Shown in pieces: positions 56,748 through 64,000 of a DNA stretch of 64,000 bases. Below the pieces are notes generated by a model. It saw only the letters and a program-made list of their open reading frames with translations, was not told the origin of the DNA and did no database searches. Position numbers and translations under genes: made by a program. The stretch is from Paenibacillus_V sp046244365 (GTDB lineage Bacteria > Bacillota > Bacilli > Paenibacillales > NBRC-103111): assembly GCF_046244365.1 (NCBI RefSeq), contig NZ_CP176395.1, forward strand, positions 4,154,001 through 4,218,000, read 5' to 3'. Positions within the stretch are counted from its first letter, which is position 1, and every line of letters starts with the position of its first letter.

Positions 56748-58049
56748 ATGAAATGGATCGAAGCGTTTCCCTCCGGCCCGCTGCAGGGTACGGTCAAAAT
56801 TCCCGGTTCCAAAAACAGCTCGCTTGCATTGTTGGCCGCAGCTTGCCTAGGCGAGGAGCCGATTACGCTTAAAGGGATTCCGAATATACTTGATTTTCGC
56901 GTAATTGCCGATATTGTGAAAGAAATAGGCGTTCTAATGGAAAGAGAGCCTTCCGGAGACATCCGGATCGATCCGCGGGCGATTTGTCATGCTCAGCTTG
57001 ACGCAAGGAAGACGTCGCAATACCGCGCTTCTTATTATTTTGTAGGCGCGCTGCTAGCCAAGTTTGGCAAAGTGACGATCGGTTATCCGGGCGGCGACAA
57101 TTTCGTATCGCGTCCGATCGATCAGCATATTAAAGCACTAAAGGCAATGGGAGCGACATTCACATTTCATGAGGATCGTTATGTAGTGGAGACAACCGGC
57201 CTCAAAGGCTGCGCCATTCATTTCGATACGATCACGTCGGGCGCTACCATTAACGCCATGCTGGCAGCCGTTCTCGCAGATGGGAAAACGGAGCTGCGGC
57301 AAGCAGCTGTCGATCCGGAAGTTGTCGATACGGCGAACCTCCTGAACCAAATGGGCGCAAAGATTAGCGGAGCCGGTACCGATACGATCCGCATTCAAGG
57401 TGTTAAGCAGCTTGGCGGATGCGAATACACCGTCATTCCGGATCGGCTGATTGCCGGTGCGTTTCTGATGGCGGCGGGGGCGACGAGGGGTGTCGTAACG
57501 GTGGACGATGTGATCCCCGAGCATCTCGGCTCTTGTTTGACGAAGCTGCGGGAAATCGGCATGAACATCGAGCAGAAGGATCAGAGTTTGACTGCATACG
57601 GCGATGTGCCGCTTCGAGCGACGCGCGTGCGTACCGGCATGTATCCGGTGTTTGCTACGGATCTGCAGCAGCCTTTTTCCGCGTTGCTGCTTAGAGCGCC
57701 GGGAAGAAGCATCGTAACGGACAAAGTGTACCCGGAACGCTTCAACCACGTGCCTCAACTTAGACGGATGGGTGCGCAAATTCAGGTCCGCCGTGGAAGC
57801 GCCTTTATCCAGGGAGGGCTTCCGCTCAAGGGGGCTTTCGTGCACGTGTCCGACGTTCGGGCAGGCACTTGTCTTCTCATTGCGTCGCTCATGGCGGAAG
57901 GCAAGTCAATCCTTACGGGCGTGGACCATATCGAACGCGGGTATGAGGATGTTATCGGCCAGTTCCGAAGCTTGGGAGCGAATCTTACGCTGCACGAAGG
58001 CGAATTTGGACTGGTTTCCGATGAGGAACAGAAGTCTATGCTTCGTTAG
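56748..58049 (+). CDS. murA: UDP-N-acetylglucosamine 1-carboxyvinyltransferase paralogue (MurA) with Cys-to-Asp loop
   Basis: MurA adds enolpyruvate to UDP-GlcNAc, the first committed step of peptidoglycan synthesis. The 433-residue protein keeps K22-N23 in 'PGSKNSSLAL', the 'RPIDQHIKALKAMGA' helix and the Asp in 'FATDLQQPFSALLL'. The catalytic loop, normally 'PGGCAIG.RPID', reads 'PGGDNFVSRPID': the fosfomycin-target cysteine is Asp117 (codon GAC at 57096). In E. coli the C115D form is active and fosfomycin-resistant, and natural Asp forms occur in Mycobacterium and Chlamydia. The ATG follows GGGAGTAGGTATGACACG. A classical Cys-type MurA probably exists elsewhere in the genome. Confidence 0.9.
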   Translation: MKWIEAFPSGPLQGTVKIPGSKNSSLALLAAACLGEEPITLKGIPNILDFRVIADIVKEIGVLMEREPSGDIRIDPRAICHAQLDARKTSQYRASYYFVGALLAKFGKVTIGYPGGDNFVSRPIDQHIKALKAMGATFTFHEDRYVVETTGLKGCAIHFDTITSGATINAMLAAVLADGKTELRQAAVDPEVVDTANLLNQMGAKISGAGTDTIRIQGVKQLGGCEYTVIPDRLIAGAFLMAAGATRGVVTVDDVIPEHLGSCLTKLREIGMNIEQKDQSLTAYGDVPLRATRVRTGMYPVFATDLQQPFSALLLRAPGRSIVTDKVYPERFNHVPQLRRMGAQIQVRRGSAFIQGGLPLKGAFVHVSDVRAGTCLLIASLMAEGKSILTGVDHIERGYEDVIGQFRSLGANLTLHEGEFGLVSDEEQKSMLR

Positions 58050-58082
58050 TTGCGTATGCAGCAAATAGTTAATAGGCTATGC

Positions 58083-58124
58083 AAGAAACCGTGAAGTCTG
58101 TAAAGACAGCACGGTTTCTTTGTC
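58083..58124 (+). terminator. Terminator after the murA paralogue
   Basis: AAGAAACCGTG pairs with CACGGTTTCTT over 11 positions, with a nested GTCTG/AGAC part in the loop and TTTG after it. Confidence 0.8.
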
Positions 58125-58270
58125 GTTTCATACATGCTGCACAAATCAGAAAGCGCCTTTACAAAAGAAAAACAGTTGCGCAATCTAGGAGAGGAACAAC
58201 AGCGGTGCGGGATCTGCATGAACGGACGACGACAGCCTTCAAAGTCGAGCGCAATTTCTTTGTTTTTCCA

Positions 58271-58300
58271 TTGACAGAGTCTTTCCGCTATGAGTATGAT
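58271..58300 (+). promoter_or_regulatory. Promoter of the type IV pilus operon
   Basis: A perfect TTGACA (58271-58276), 18 bases, then TATGAT (58295-58300), 101 bases before the pilB start. The remainder of the 351-base gap between murA and pilB holds only the murA terminator and the dyad described next. Confidence 0.65.
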
Positions 58301-58311
58301 AGTTTTTGAAA

Positions 58312-58329
58312 ATAGTTCCATAGAACTAT
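58312..58329 (+). promoter_or_regulatory. Inverted repeat just after the pilus promoter
   Basis: ATAGTTC-CATA-GAACTAT is a perfect seven-base dyad about 12 bases after the -10 box, at or just past the expected transcription start. It could be a repressor site or a 5' stabilising hairpin. Confidence 0.45.
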
Positions 58330-58400
58330 AACATATCTTTCAATCTATAGAAAAAAATGTCGAATGATAGGTAAAAATATCCACTAAAGAAGGTCGGCGC

Positions 58401-60059
58401 ATGGCTCAACGCAAACGGATCGGCGATTTGCTTGTGGAGGCAGGGGTCATCTCGGCGGATCAGCTTCTGCAAGCTTTAAAAGAACAAAAAGAATGGAATA
58501 TGCGTTTGGGCGACGTACTGATCACGCAAAATTACATAACCGAGCAACAATTGATCGAAGTGCTTGAGCTGCAGCTTGGCATTCCGCACATACAGCTATA
58601 CCGGCAAAAAATCGATACGAAGATCATTAATATTATTCCTCAGCGGCTTGCGGAGCAGCATCAGGTGCTGCCGATCCGTACCGAAGGGAACAAACTCGTT
58701 CTTGCTATGGCCGATCCCCTCGATTATTACGCCATCGACGAGCTGCGGATGAGTACGGGCTATCGGATCGAGCCTACGATTGCCTCTAAGGACGAGCTTT
58801 CCCGCGCCATAAAGCGTTATTACGGCTTGCAGGAATCCGTCGATCAGATCATGAGCAATCTGCAATCGCGCGAGCTTGAAGAGACGAAACCTCAGCAGGA
58901 CGAGGACGATTCGCCGGTCGTGAAGACCGTCAACCAAATTATCATCCAAGCGGTGCAGCTCGGAGCGAGCGATATTCATTTCGACCCGCAGGAGGACGGC
59001 ATTCGAATCCGTTACAGGGTAGACGGCATGATGCGTACGGAACGGTCTTTGCCGCCTCACATGCAGAGCGTCATCGTTGCCCGCGTGAAGATCATGGCGA
59101 ATCTGAACGTTGCCGAGAGACGGCTGCCTCAAGACGGGCGCGTCGAAATGGACATCGAGTACCGCAAAGTCGATATCCGGATATCGACGCTGCCCACCAT
59201 TCACGGCGAGAAGGTAGTCATGCGGATTCTCGACTTAGGGAATACGCTGACGGAAATCGAGAAGCTCGGGATGTCTCCCTCGAATTTACAACTGTTCATG
59301 AAAGGCATCGGCAGCGCAAACGGCATCGTCTTCATAACCGGTCCGACCGGAAGCGGTAAAACGACAACGTTATACTCCGCAATTTCCCGCCTCAATAACG
59401 ACGAAGTTAACATTATCACCATTGAAGATCCTGTGGAATATCAACTCCAAAACATCAATCAGGTACAGGTGAATTCGGTTACGGGACTCACGTTCTCAAG
59501 AGGTCTGCGCTCTATTTTGCGTCAAGATCCGAATATCGTCATGGTCGGCGAAATACGCGACGTCGAAACGGCGGAAATTGCCGTCAGAGCGGCAATGACC
59601 GGACATCTTGTCTTGAGCACGCTGCACAGCAACAGTGCCGTTAACTCGATTACGCGGCTTATCGATATGGGCGTGGAGCCTTTCCTGATCGCTTCCTCCT
59701 TGAATTGCGTCGTTGCCCAGAGGCTTGTCCGCCGCATTTGTCCCCATTGCGCAGCGCCGCATGAGCCCACTCGCGAAGAAACCGAACTGCTTGCTTCGAG
59801 CGGCAGGAAGACGGACGTTCTCTATAAAGGCAGCGGCTGCGGCGAATGCGGGCGGAGCGGCTATAAAGGCAGGCTGGCCATTCATGAGGTGCTGCAGTTG
59901 GACGACACGCTGCGCGGGATGATATTACAGCGTCGTTCGGATGCGGAGTATGCGTCGTATGCCAGAACGTTAGGGCTCGTTTCCCTGCAAAATGATGGAA
60001 TAGCCAAAGCGATTGCCGGACTGACGACTCTCACGGAAGTGTACCGGGTTACCGGATAG
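58401..60059 (+). CDS. pilB: Type IV pilus assembly ATPase PilB (GspE family)
   Basis: The motor that drives pilus extension. The 552-residue protein has an N-terminal MshEN/T2SSE_N domain (about 1-140, 'RIGDLLVEAGVISADQLLQAL' in outline), Walker A 'GPTGSGKTTTLYSAI', the Asp box 'TIEDPVEYQL', Walker B 'IVMVGEIRDVETAEIA', the His box 'GHLVLSTLHSN', and a zinc tetracysteine site ('RICPHCAAPHE' ... 'GCGECGRSGYKGR'). The ATG follows AGAAGGTCGGCGC. It opens the pilus operon. Confidence 0.96.
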   Translation: MAQRKRIGDLLVEAGVISADQLLQALKEQKEWNMRLGDVLITQNYITEQQLIEVLELQLGIPHIQLYRQKIDTKIINIIPQRLAEQHQVLPIRTEGNKLVLAMADPLDYYAIDELRMSTGYRIEPTIASKDELSRAIKRYYGLQESVDQIMSNLQSRELEETKPQQDEDDSPVVKTVNQIIIQAVQLGASDIHFDPQEDGIRIRYRVDGMMRTERSLPPHMQSVIVARVKIMANLNVAERRLPQDGRVEMDIEYRKVDIRISTLPTIHGEKVVMRILDLGNTLTEIEKLGMSPSNLQLFMKGIGSANGIVFITGPTGSGKTTTLYSAISRLNNDEVNIITIEDPVEYQLQNINQVQVNSVTGLTFSRGLRSILRQDPNIVMVGEIRDVETAEIAVRAAMTGHLVLSTLHSNSAVNSITRLIDMGVEPFLIASSLNCVVAQRLVRRICPHCAAPHEPTREETELLASSGRKTDVLYKGSGCGECGRSGYKGRLAIHEVLQLDDTLRGMILQRRSDAEYASYARTLGLVSLQNDGIAKAIAGLTTLTEVYRVTG

Positions 60060-60110
60060 AGCTTGCTTAAGTTGAATCCTATGAGAATTCATCGGAAAGG
60101 GTAGATCGAG

Positions 60111-61151
60111 TTGCGAATGGAAGATCTGTTAAAGCTCGCTTACCAAAAAGGGGCTTCCGACGTCCATATAACGGTCCACTCGCCAGTGATGCTGCGTATC
60201 AACGGTCAGCTGCGTCCGATCGACGATCAGCCGCTTATGCCGCAAGCGACGATGGAACTGGCGGGAGAGCTGATGTCCGCGGAGCAGAAGGAGTCTTTTC
60301 TGGATCGGGGTGATCTGGATTTCTCATACGGCATTCCAGATTTATGCCGATTTCGCGTGAATGTTTATCGTCAAAAAGGTAGCGCAGGTATGACGATCCG
60401 GCTCATTTCGAATCGTATTCCCGCCATGGAAGCGTTAGGCTTGCCTGCCATCGCCGAAGAATTTGCCAAGAAGCCGCAAGGCTTGCTGCTCGTCACAGGC
60501 CCGACCGGAAGCGGGAAATCGACGACGCTGGCAGCTATGATCGATTACATAAACCGTACCCGCCGCGAGCATATCATCACTCTGGAAGATCCGATCGAAT
60601 TCGTTCATTCTCACAAGTCCTGCATTGTGAATCAAAGGGAAATCGGCGTCGATACGAATACTTTTGCAAGCGGGCTGCGGGCCGCGCTGCGGCAGGATCC
60701 CAACGTTATCCTGGTCGGCGAGATGCGCGATCTGGAGACGATCAGTACGGCGATCACGGCTGCGGAAACGGGCCATCTCGTATTCGGAACGTTACATACT
60801 GCGGATGCGCCGCAAACGATCGATCGCATCGTCGACGTCTTCCCGCCGGAGGCGCAGCAGCAAATTCGCGTTCAGCTGGCATCGGTGCTGCTTGGCGTCA
60901 TGGCCCAACGCTTGCTTCCGACTGCGGACGGTAACGGACGCGTTGCCGCGATCGAGGTACTCGTTAATACGCCTGCCGTCGCCAATTTGATTCGATCGGA
61001 GAAGGTGCATCAAATTCGTTCTGCGATGCAAACCGGTAAGGCGCAAGGTATGCAGACGATGGATAATGCGCTTCGCGAGCTTCTACAGCAGCGGCGTATC
61101 CATGTCGAAGCCGCACGGGAAGCCATGTTCGGCTTTAGCGAGCTTCAATAA
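60111..61151 (+). CDS. pilT: Twitching motility ATPase PilT
   Basis: The motor that retracts type IV pili. The 346-residue protein has 'GASDVHITVHSPVMLRI', Walker A 'GPTGSGKSTTLAAMI', the Asp box 'TLEDPIEFVH', Walker B 'VILVGEMRDLETI' and the His box 'GHLVFGTLHT'. It lacks the zinc site and N-terminal domain of PilB. I place the start at TTG 60111, nine bases after GGAAAGGG; ATG 60117 is the alternative. The presence of pilT shows that the system should be retractile. Confidence 0.95.
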   Translation: MRMEDLLKLAYQKGASDVHITVHSPVMLRINGQLRPIDDQPLMPQATMELAGELMSAEQKESFLDRGDLDFSYGIPDLCRFRVNVYRQKGSAGMTIRLISNRIPAMEALGLPAIAEEFAKKPQGLLLVTGPTGSGKSTTLAAMIDYINRTRREHIITLEDPIEFVHSHKSCIVNQREIGVDTNTFASGLRAALRQDPNVILVGEMRDLETISTAITAAETGHLVFGTLHTADAPQTIDRIVDVFPPEAQQQIRVQLASVLLGVMAQRLLPTADGNGRVAAIEVLVNTPAVANLIRSEKVHQIRSAMQTGKAQGMQTMDNALRELLQQRRIHVEAAREAMFGFSELQ

Positions 61152-61227
61152 CTCTTTACACATTAGTTAATCGTAGCTCTTGGATGGGGATGGAACCGGT
61201 ATTACGACAGGAAGCGGGGTTGGGAAT

Positions 61228-62439
61228 ATGCCCAAATTCCGATATCGCGCAGTGGACGATGACGGCCGCGTTTACAAGGGTGTGGTCGATGCTCAGACTT
61301 TTCAGGTCGCGTCGGACGAGCTCCGCCGAAAAGGACTTTGGATTACCGAGCTTTTCGACCAAGGGACAAGCTTGCTTCACCGTGACATTTCCTTTGGCGA
61401 GCCGAGAATCAAGAACGAGGATTTTACGATTTTTTGCCGCCAGCTGGCTACTTTGTATAAAGCGGGCGTCAATATGGTTGAAGCCGTACGCGTGCTCGGC
61501 CAGCAAACTAGCGGCAAAGCATTTAAGAAAATTTTGCTCGAAATATCCGGGGACATGCAGCGAGGTACGCAGTTTTCGGTTGCCGCTGCGGCGTATCCGA
61601 CCGTCTTTTCTTCGATATTTATCAATATGATCCGCGCCGGAGAGGCGAGCGGCAATCTCGACGAGATGCTGAACCGGTTGGCGATCTTCTATGAGAAGGA
61701 ATATTACACACGTCAAAAGGTAAAGTCGGCAATGGTGTACCCCGCTATCATGGGGATCGTGACCGTCATCGTGATCATCATTCTGATGAACTTCGTCGTG
61801 CCTCGGCTCGTCGGCAATTTCGCTTCGATGGGACTGGAATTACCGCTTCCGACCCGAATTGTCATCGCTATTAGCGCGTGGATGAAGGCGTACTGGTATG
61901 TTGTGATTGCCGAGCTGTTCGTTCCTCCGATCGTCTACAAGCTGATCGCCCGAACGGAGAAGGGCAAATACCGAATCGATTTTATCAAATTGAAAATACC
62001 TGTTTTCGGGAAGCTGTGGCAAAAACAGGCGTTATCCCGGTTCAGCCGCACCTTCTGTTCGCTGTTCGCGGCTGCGATTCCGATGCTGCAAATGATGTCG
62101 ATCGTTTCGGCGGTCGTCGGAAACGAAGTCATGGCCAAGCTGATCCGAGAAGCGCGCGAGGGCGTACGGGGAGGGGCTTCCATCACGGAGCCGCTGCGCA
62201 ATTCCTGGTTGTTTCCCCCGATGGTCGTGCAGATGCTCGCGGTCGGCGAACGAACGGGGGCACTGGACACGATGCTGGAGAAAGTCGCCGATTTCTACGA
62301 GGCGGATGTCGACGCGATGGCCGACCGGTTGAAAGCGATGCTGGAGCCGCTAATGATTGTCGTCCTGGCCGTCATCGTCGGAACGATCGTGCTTGCCGTT
62401 ATGCTGCCTTCGTTCAAGCTGATGGAGAATTTGCACTAA
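61228..62439 (+). CDS. pilC: Type IV pilus inner-membrane platform protein PilC
   Basis: The membrane platform that couples the motors to the growing pilus. The 403-residue protein starts 'MPKFRYRAVDDDGRVYKG' and has two GspF domains (about 60-185 and 265-390), each with cytoplasmic helices and 'MIRAGEASGNLDEML' or 'MLAVGERTGALDTML'. Membrane helices lie near 165-190, 215-235 and 370-395. The ATG at 61228 follows GGGGTTGGGAAT; the frame is open to 61180 but those residues are Gly/Thr-rich and unlike the family. Confidence 0.95.
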   Translation: MPKFRYRAVDDDGRVYKGVVDAQTFQVASDELRRKGLWITELFDQGTSLLHRDISFGEPRIKNEDFTIFCRQLATLYKAGVNMVEAVRVLGQQTSGKAFKKILLEISGDMQRGTQFSVAAAAYPTVFSSIFINMIRAGEASGNLDEMLNRLAIFYEKEYYTRQKVKSAMVYPAIMGIVTVIVIIILMNFVVPRLVGNFASMGLELPLPTRIVIAISAWMKAYWYVVIAELFVPPIVYKLIARTEKGKYRIDFIKLKIPVFGKLWQKQALSRFSRTFCSLFAAAIPMLQMMSIVSAVVGNEVMAKLIREAREGVRGGASITEPLRNSWLFPPMVVQMLAVGERTGALDTMLEKVADFYEADVDAMADRLKAMLEPLMIVVLAVIVGTIVLAVMLPSFKLMENLH

Positions 62440-62627
62440 TAAAGGTTATTTAAAAGTCACCTTATGATCACGATGCTAATCGAGAAGCGGATTCGACATC
62501 GAATCTTGGGTTTAACTTCGAAGTGCGGCGCTCATTTCGTTCTGCCTAAACTCCGCGCCTCCTTCTTCCGTTTTACCCAACCTTCTCGGTGCTGATCAGT
62601 CGACTTAATAAACATGCACGAATAGTG

Positions 62628-62646
62628 GTTTTAACGTTGTTAAAAC
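62628..62646 (+). promoter_or_regulatory. Inverted repeat upstream of the pilin gene
   Basis: GTTTTAAC-GTT-GTTAAAAC is a perfect eight-base dyad 33 bases before the pilin start. The surrounding 240-base gap is AT-richer than its neighbours. It may be an operator or part of a separate pilin promoter. Confidence 0.45.
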
Positions 62647-62679
62647 ATAAATGATTTTATTTTGAGGGGAGAGATTTTC

Positions 62680-63063
62680 ATGGCAATCATGAAAATGAAA
62701 CTGAAGCTTTACAAGAATCAAAAGGGTATGACGCTGATCGAGTTGCTTGCAGTTGTCGTTATTTTAGGGATATTGGCGGCTGTCGCAGGAACCGTAATCG
62801 TAAAAAGCTTCGACAGCGCAAAAACAAACGCAGATGCAACAAGCATCAAAGTCATTACTGATGCTGCTCAAAGATATGTGATGGATAAAAATCCGAGTGA
62901 TGTATCAACCGTTACCGTAAATGCATTGGTTTCTGCTGGTTATTTACCGTCGGCTCCGGCTGCTACGGCAGACAAAAATAAGCCTGTCTTTAAATTAACT
63001 GTAACGAAAGATGCTGACGGGAATTATAAATTTGATGTTGTAGCAGCAGCAACATCATCTTAA
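62680..63063 (+). CDS. pilA: Type IV major pilin (PilA/ComGC-like)
   Basis: A 127-residue prepilin. The leader of 16 residues (MAIMKMKLKLYKNQKG) is cut after Gly16, giving a mature start MTLIELLAVVVILGILAAVA with the key Glu at position 5, the classic class III signal. The soluble head (about 55-127) is short and ends AAATSS, without a cysteine pair. The ATG follows GAGGGGAGAGATTTTC. Coding bases are much AT-richer than in the genes around (about 40% GC in 62881-62940 by hand count). A terminator-like hairpin separates it from the peptidase gene. Confidence 0.94.
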   Translation: MAIMKMKLKLYKNQKGMTLIELLAVVVILGILAAVAGTVIVKSFDSAKTNADATSIKVITDAAQRYVMDKNPSDVSTVTVNALVSAGYLPSAPAATADKNKPVFKLTVTKDADGNYKFDVVAAATSS

Positions 63064-63085
63064 ACAGTATCAAGATAGTTCTTTT

Positions 63086-63113
63086 AAGGTAACTCCCCCG
63101 AGTTACCTTTCTT
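63086..63113 (+). terminator. Terminator or attenuator after the pilin gene
   Basis: AAGGTAACTC-CCCC-GAGTTACCTT is a perfect ten-pair hairpin followed by TCTT. It would favour a short, abundant pilin message over read-through to the peptidase gene. Confidence 0.7.
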
Positions 63114-63141
63114 ACTCCAAAGGGAAGGAGCTGCCGCTGGC

Positions 63142-63960
63142 ATGCTTATCGATTTGGCTGATTTTTACGGGACGATGCTTCGCGATAACCTTTGGTTGCT
63201 GAGCGCCGTGTCGGCCGCGCTTGGTTTGTTAGTCGGCAGCTTCCTCAATGTGGTCGCGATTCGGCTTCCGCTGAAACGATCTATCGTTTATCCTCCGTCG
63301 CACTGCACGAGCTGTAAGCACCGCCTCCACGCGGTCGATCTCATACCGGTAGTGAGCTATTTGCTCCTGCGAGGGAAGTGCCGTTACTGCGGCCATCAAG
63401 TTTCGTCGTTCTACGCGGTAGGCGAGGTGGTGACCGCTGCGCTGTTTGCGGTTATCGCCTGGCAAACCGGATTTTCGGCGAATCTCGTTATCGGACTGCT
63501 ATTTGCAGCCGTACTCGTTACCGCTTCAATCAGCGATTTGCATTACCGGCTCATTCCGGACCGGCTCGTCTTGTTCGGCGTCGTCGCAGGAGGCCTGCTC
63601 AGGTTATGGAATCATCCGCTACCGCTTTGGAACTACGCTGTGGCGTCTCTGCTGGGAGGCGCAATCCTGTTCGCATTGGCTTCGCTTGCTTCGTCCTTGA
63701 TGAAGAAAGAAGCGCTTGGCGGGGGCGACTTGAAGCTTTTTGCTTTTGTCGGCATAGTGCTCGGAATAAAATTAACGCTGTTAACTTTGTTTGTGTCCAG
63801 CTTATTGGGTTCGGTCATTGGAATCCTGCTCATCGCCTCAGGCAAAATCAAACGCGAGGCTTATCTTCCGTTCGGACCGTTTATAGGGCTGGCGGGGGTG
63901 CTCGTTTTTTTGTGGGGGGAGCGCTGGATCGACTTCTATTTTTCTCTGATTCTAGGTTGA
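63142..63960 (+). CDS. pilD: Prepilin peptidase (PilD/ComC family)
   Basis: A membrane aspartyl protease that cuts prepilin leaders and methylates the new N-terminus. The 272-residue protein has the zinc-type cysteine pairs 'CTSCKHRL' and 'GKCRYCGH' in the cytoplasmic domain and the two catalytic aspartates in 'SISDLHYRLIPD' and 'GGGDLKLFAFVG'. About seven to eight membrane helices are visible. The ATG follows AAGGAG at a distance of 11 bases. Another pilus gene very likely follows past the window edge. Confidence 0.95.
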   Translation: MLIDLADFYGTMLRDNLWLLSAVSAALGLLVGSFLNVVAIRLPLKRSIVYPPSHCTSCKHRLHAVDLIPVVSYLLLRGKCRYCGHQVSSFYAVGEVVTAALFAVIAWQTGFSANLVIGLLFAAVLVTASISDLHYRLIPDRLVLFGVVAGGLLRLWNHPLPLWNYAVASLLGGAILFALASLASSLMKKEALGGGDLKLFAFVGIVLGIKLTLLTLFVSSLLGSVIGILLIASGKIKREAYLPFGPFIGLAGVLVFLWGERWIDFYFSLILG

Positions 63961-63984
63961 TTTGGATCTTATATAAACAAAAAA

Positions 63985-63991
63985 AAGGAGG
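63985..63991 (+). promoter_or_regulatory. Ribosome binding site of the next gene
   Basis: AAGGAGG near the right window edge signals a further gene of the operon whose start codon lies just outside; pilM would be usual here, but this cannot be seen. Confidence 0.6.
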
Positions 63992-64000
63992 CTGCGGCAA

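Overview
The window is chromosomal DNA of an endospore-forming, Gram-positive Bacillota bacterium, most likely Paenibacillaceae (Paenibacillus or a close relative). This rests on sporulation genes (cotE, tlp, spoVK, two YjcZ-type micropeptides), Bacillus-like gene order (cotE-mutS-mutL, miaA-hfq, spoVK-hflX-ynbB-glnR-glnA, lexA-yneA-ynzC), strong AGGAGG-type ribosome sites with many GTG/TTG starts, and a moderately GC-rich base composition (judged by eye, not computed). No rRNA, tRNA, CRISPR array, prophage or insertion sequence was seen.

Layout. 1-8828: one strand of an ethanolamine-utilisation (Eut) bacterial-microcompartment operon, cut by the left window edge: shell proteins (two BMC-H, EutN pentamer, EutS/PduU type), CoA-acylating aldehyde dehydrogenase, PduL phosphotransacylase, a Eut protein of unknown function, EutP, and ethanolamine ammonia-lyase EutBC with its reactivase EutA. 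Together they turn ethanolamine into ammonia, acetyl-CoA and acetyl-phosphate inside a protein shell. 8829-14793: an EamA transporter, an orphan trpB, an aromatic-acid exporter-like protein, cotE and an amidoligase-fold protein. 14881-23543: mutS, ctpA-type protease, mutL, a methyltransferase, miaA and hfq. 23588-26557: a tandem palindromic repeat array followed by a class A penicillin-binding protein. 26626-35581: a YesM/YesN-type two-component system followed by a MacAB-like ABC export cluster with two ATPases, one fused to an AbrB-like domain. 35676-40966: cyclophilin lipoprotein, MFS exporter, TIM-barrel protein, DUF402 protein, YdcF protein and a GNAT acetyltransferase. 41273-46938: spoVK, hflX, ynbB, glnR and glnA, with a recognisable GlnR operator. 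47244-49488: two micropeptide genes and the divergent lexA/yneA SOS pair with five LexA boxes. 49774-56085: ynzC, a membrane protein, a HAD phosphatase, mtnD, metH and tlp. 56748-58049: a MurA paralogue whose catalytic-loop Cys is Asp. 58401-end: a type IV pilus operon (pilB, pilT, pilC, pilin, prepilin peptidase), continuing past the right edge.

The most interesting signals are the Cys-to-Asp MurA, the AbrB-like tail on an ABC ATPase, the five-box SOS region with operators placed inside both promoter spacers, the palindromic repeat array that shares an exact 16-mer with the glnA leader, the non-standard CTG start of eutB, and terminal helices on several Eut enzymes that look like encapsulation peptides. 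None amounts to a demonstrably new system; most are variants of known families that can be tested.
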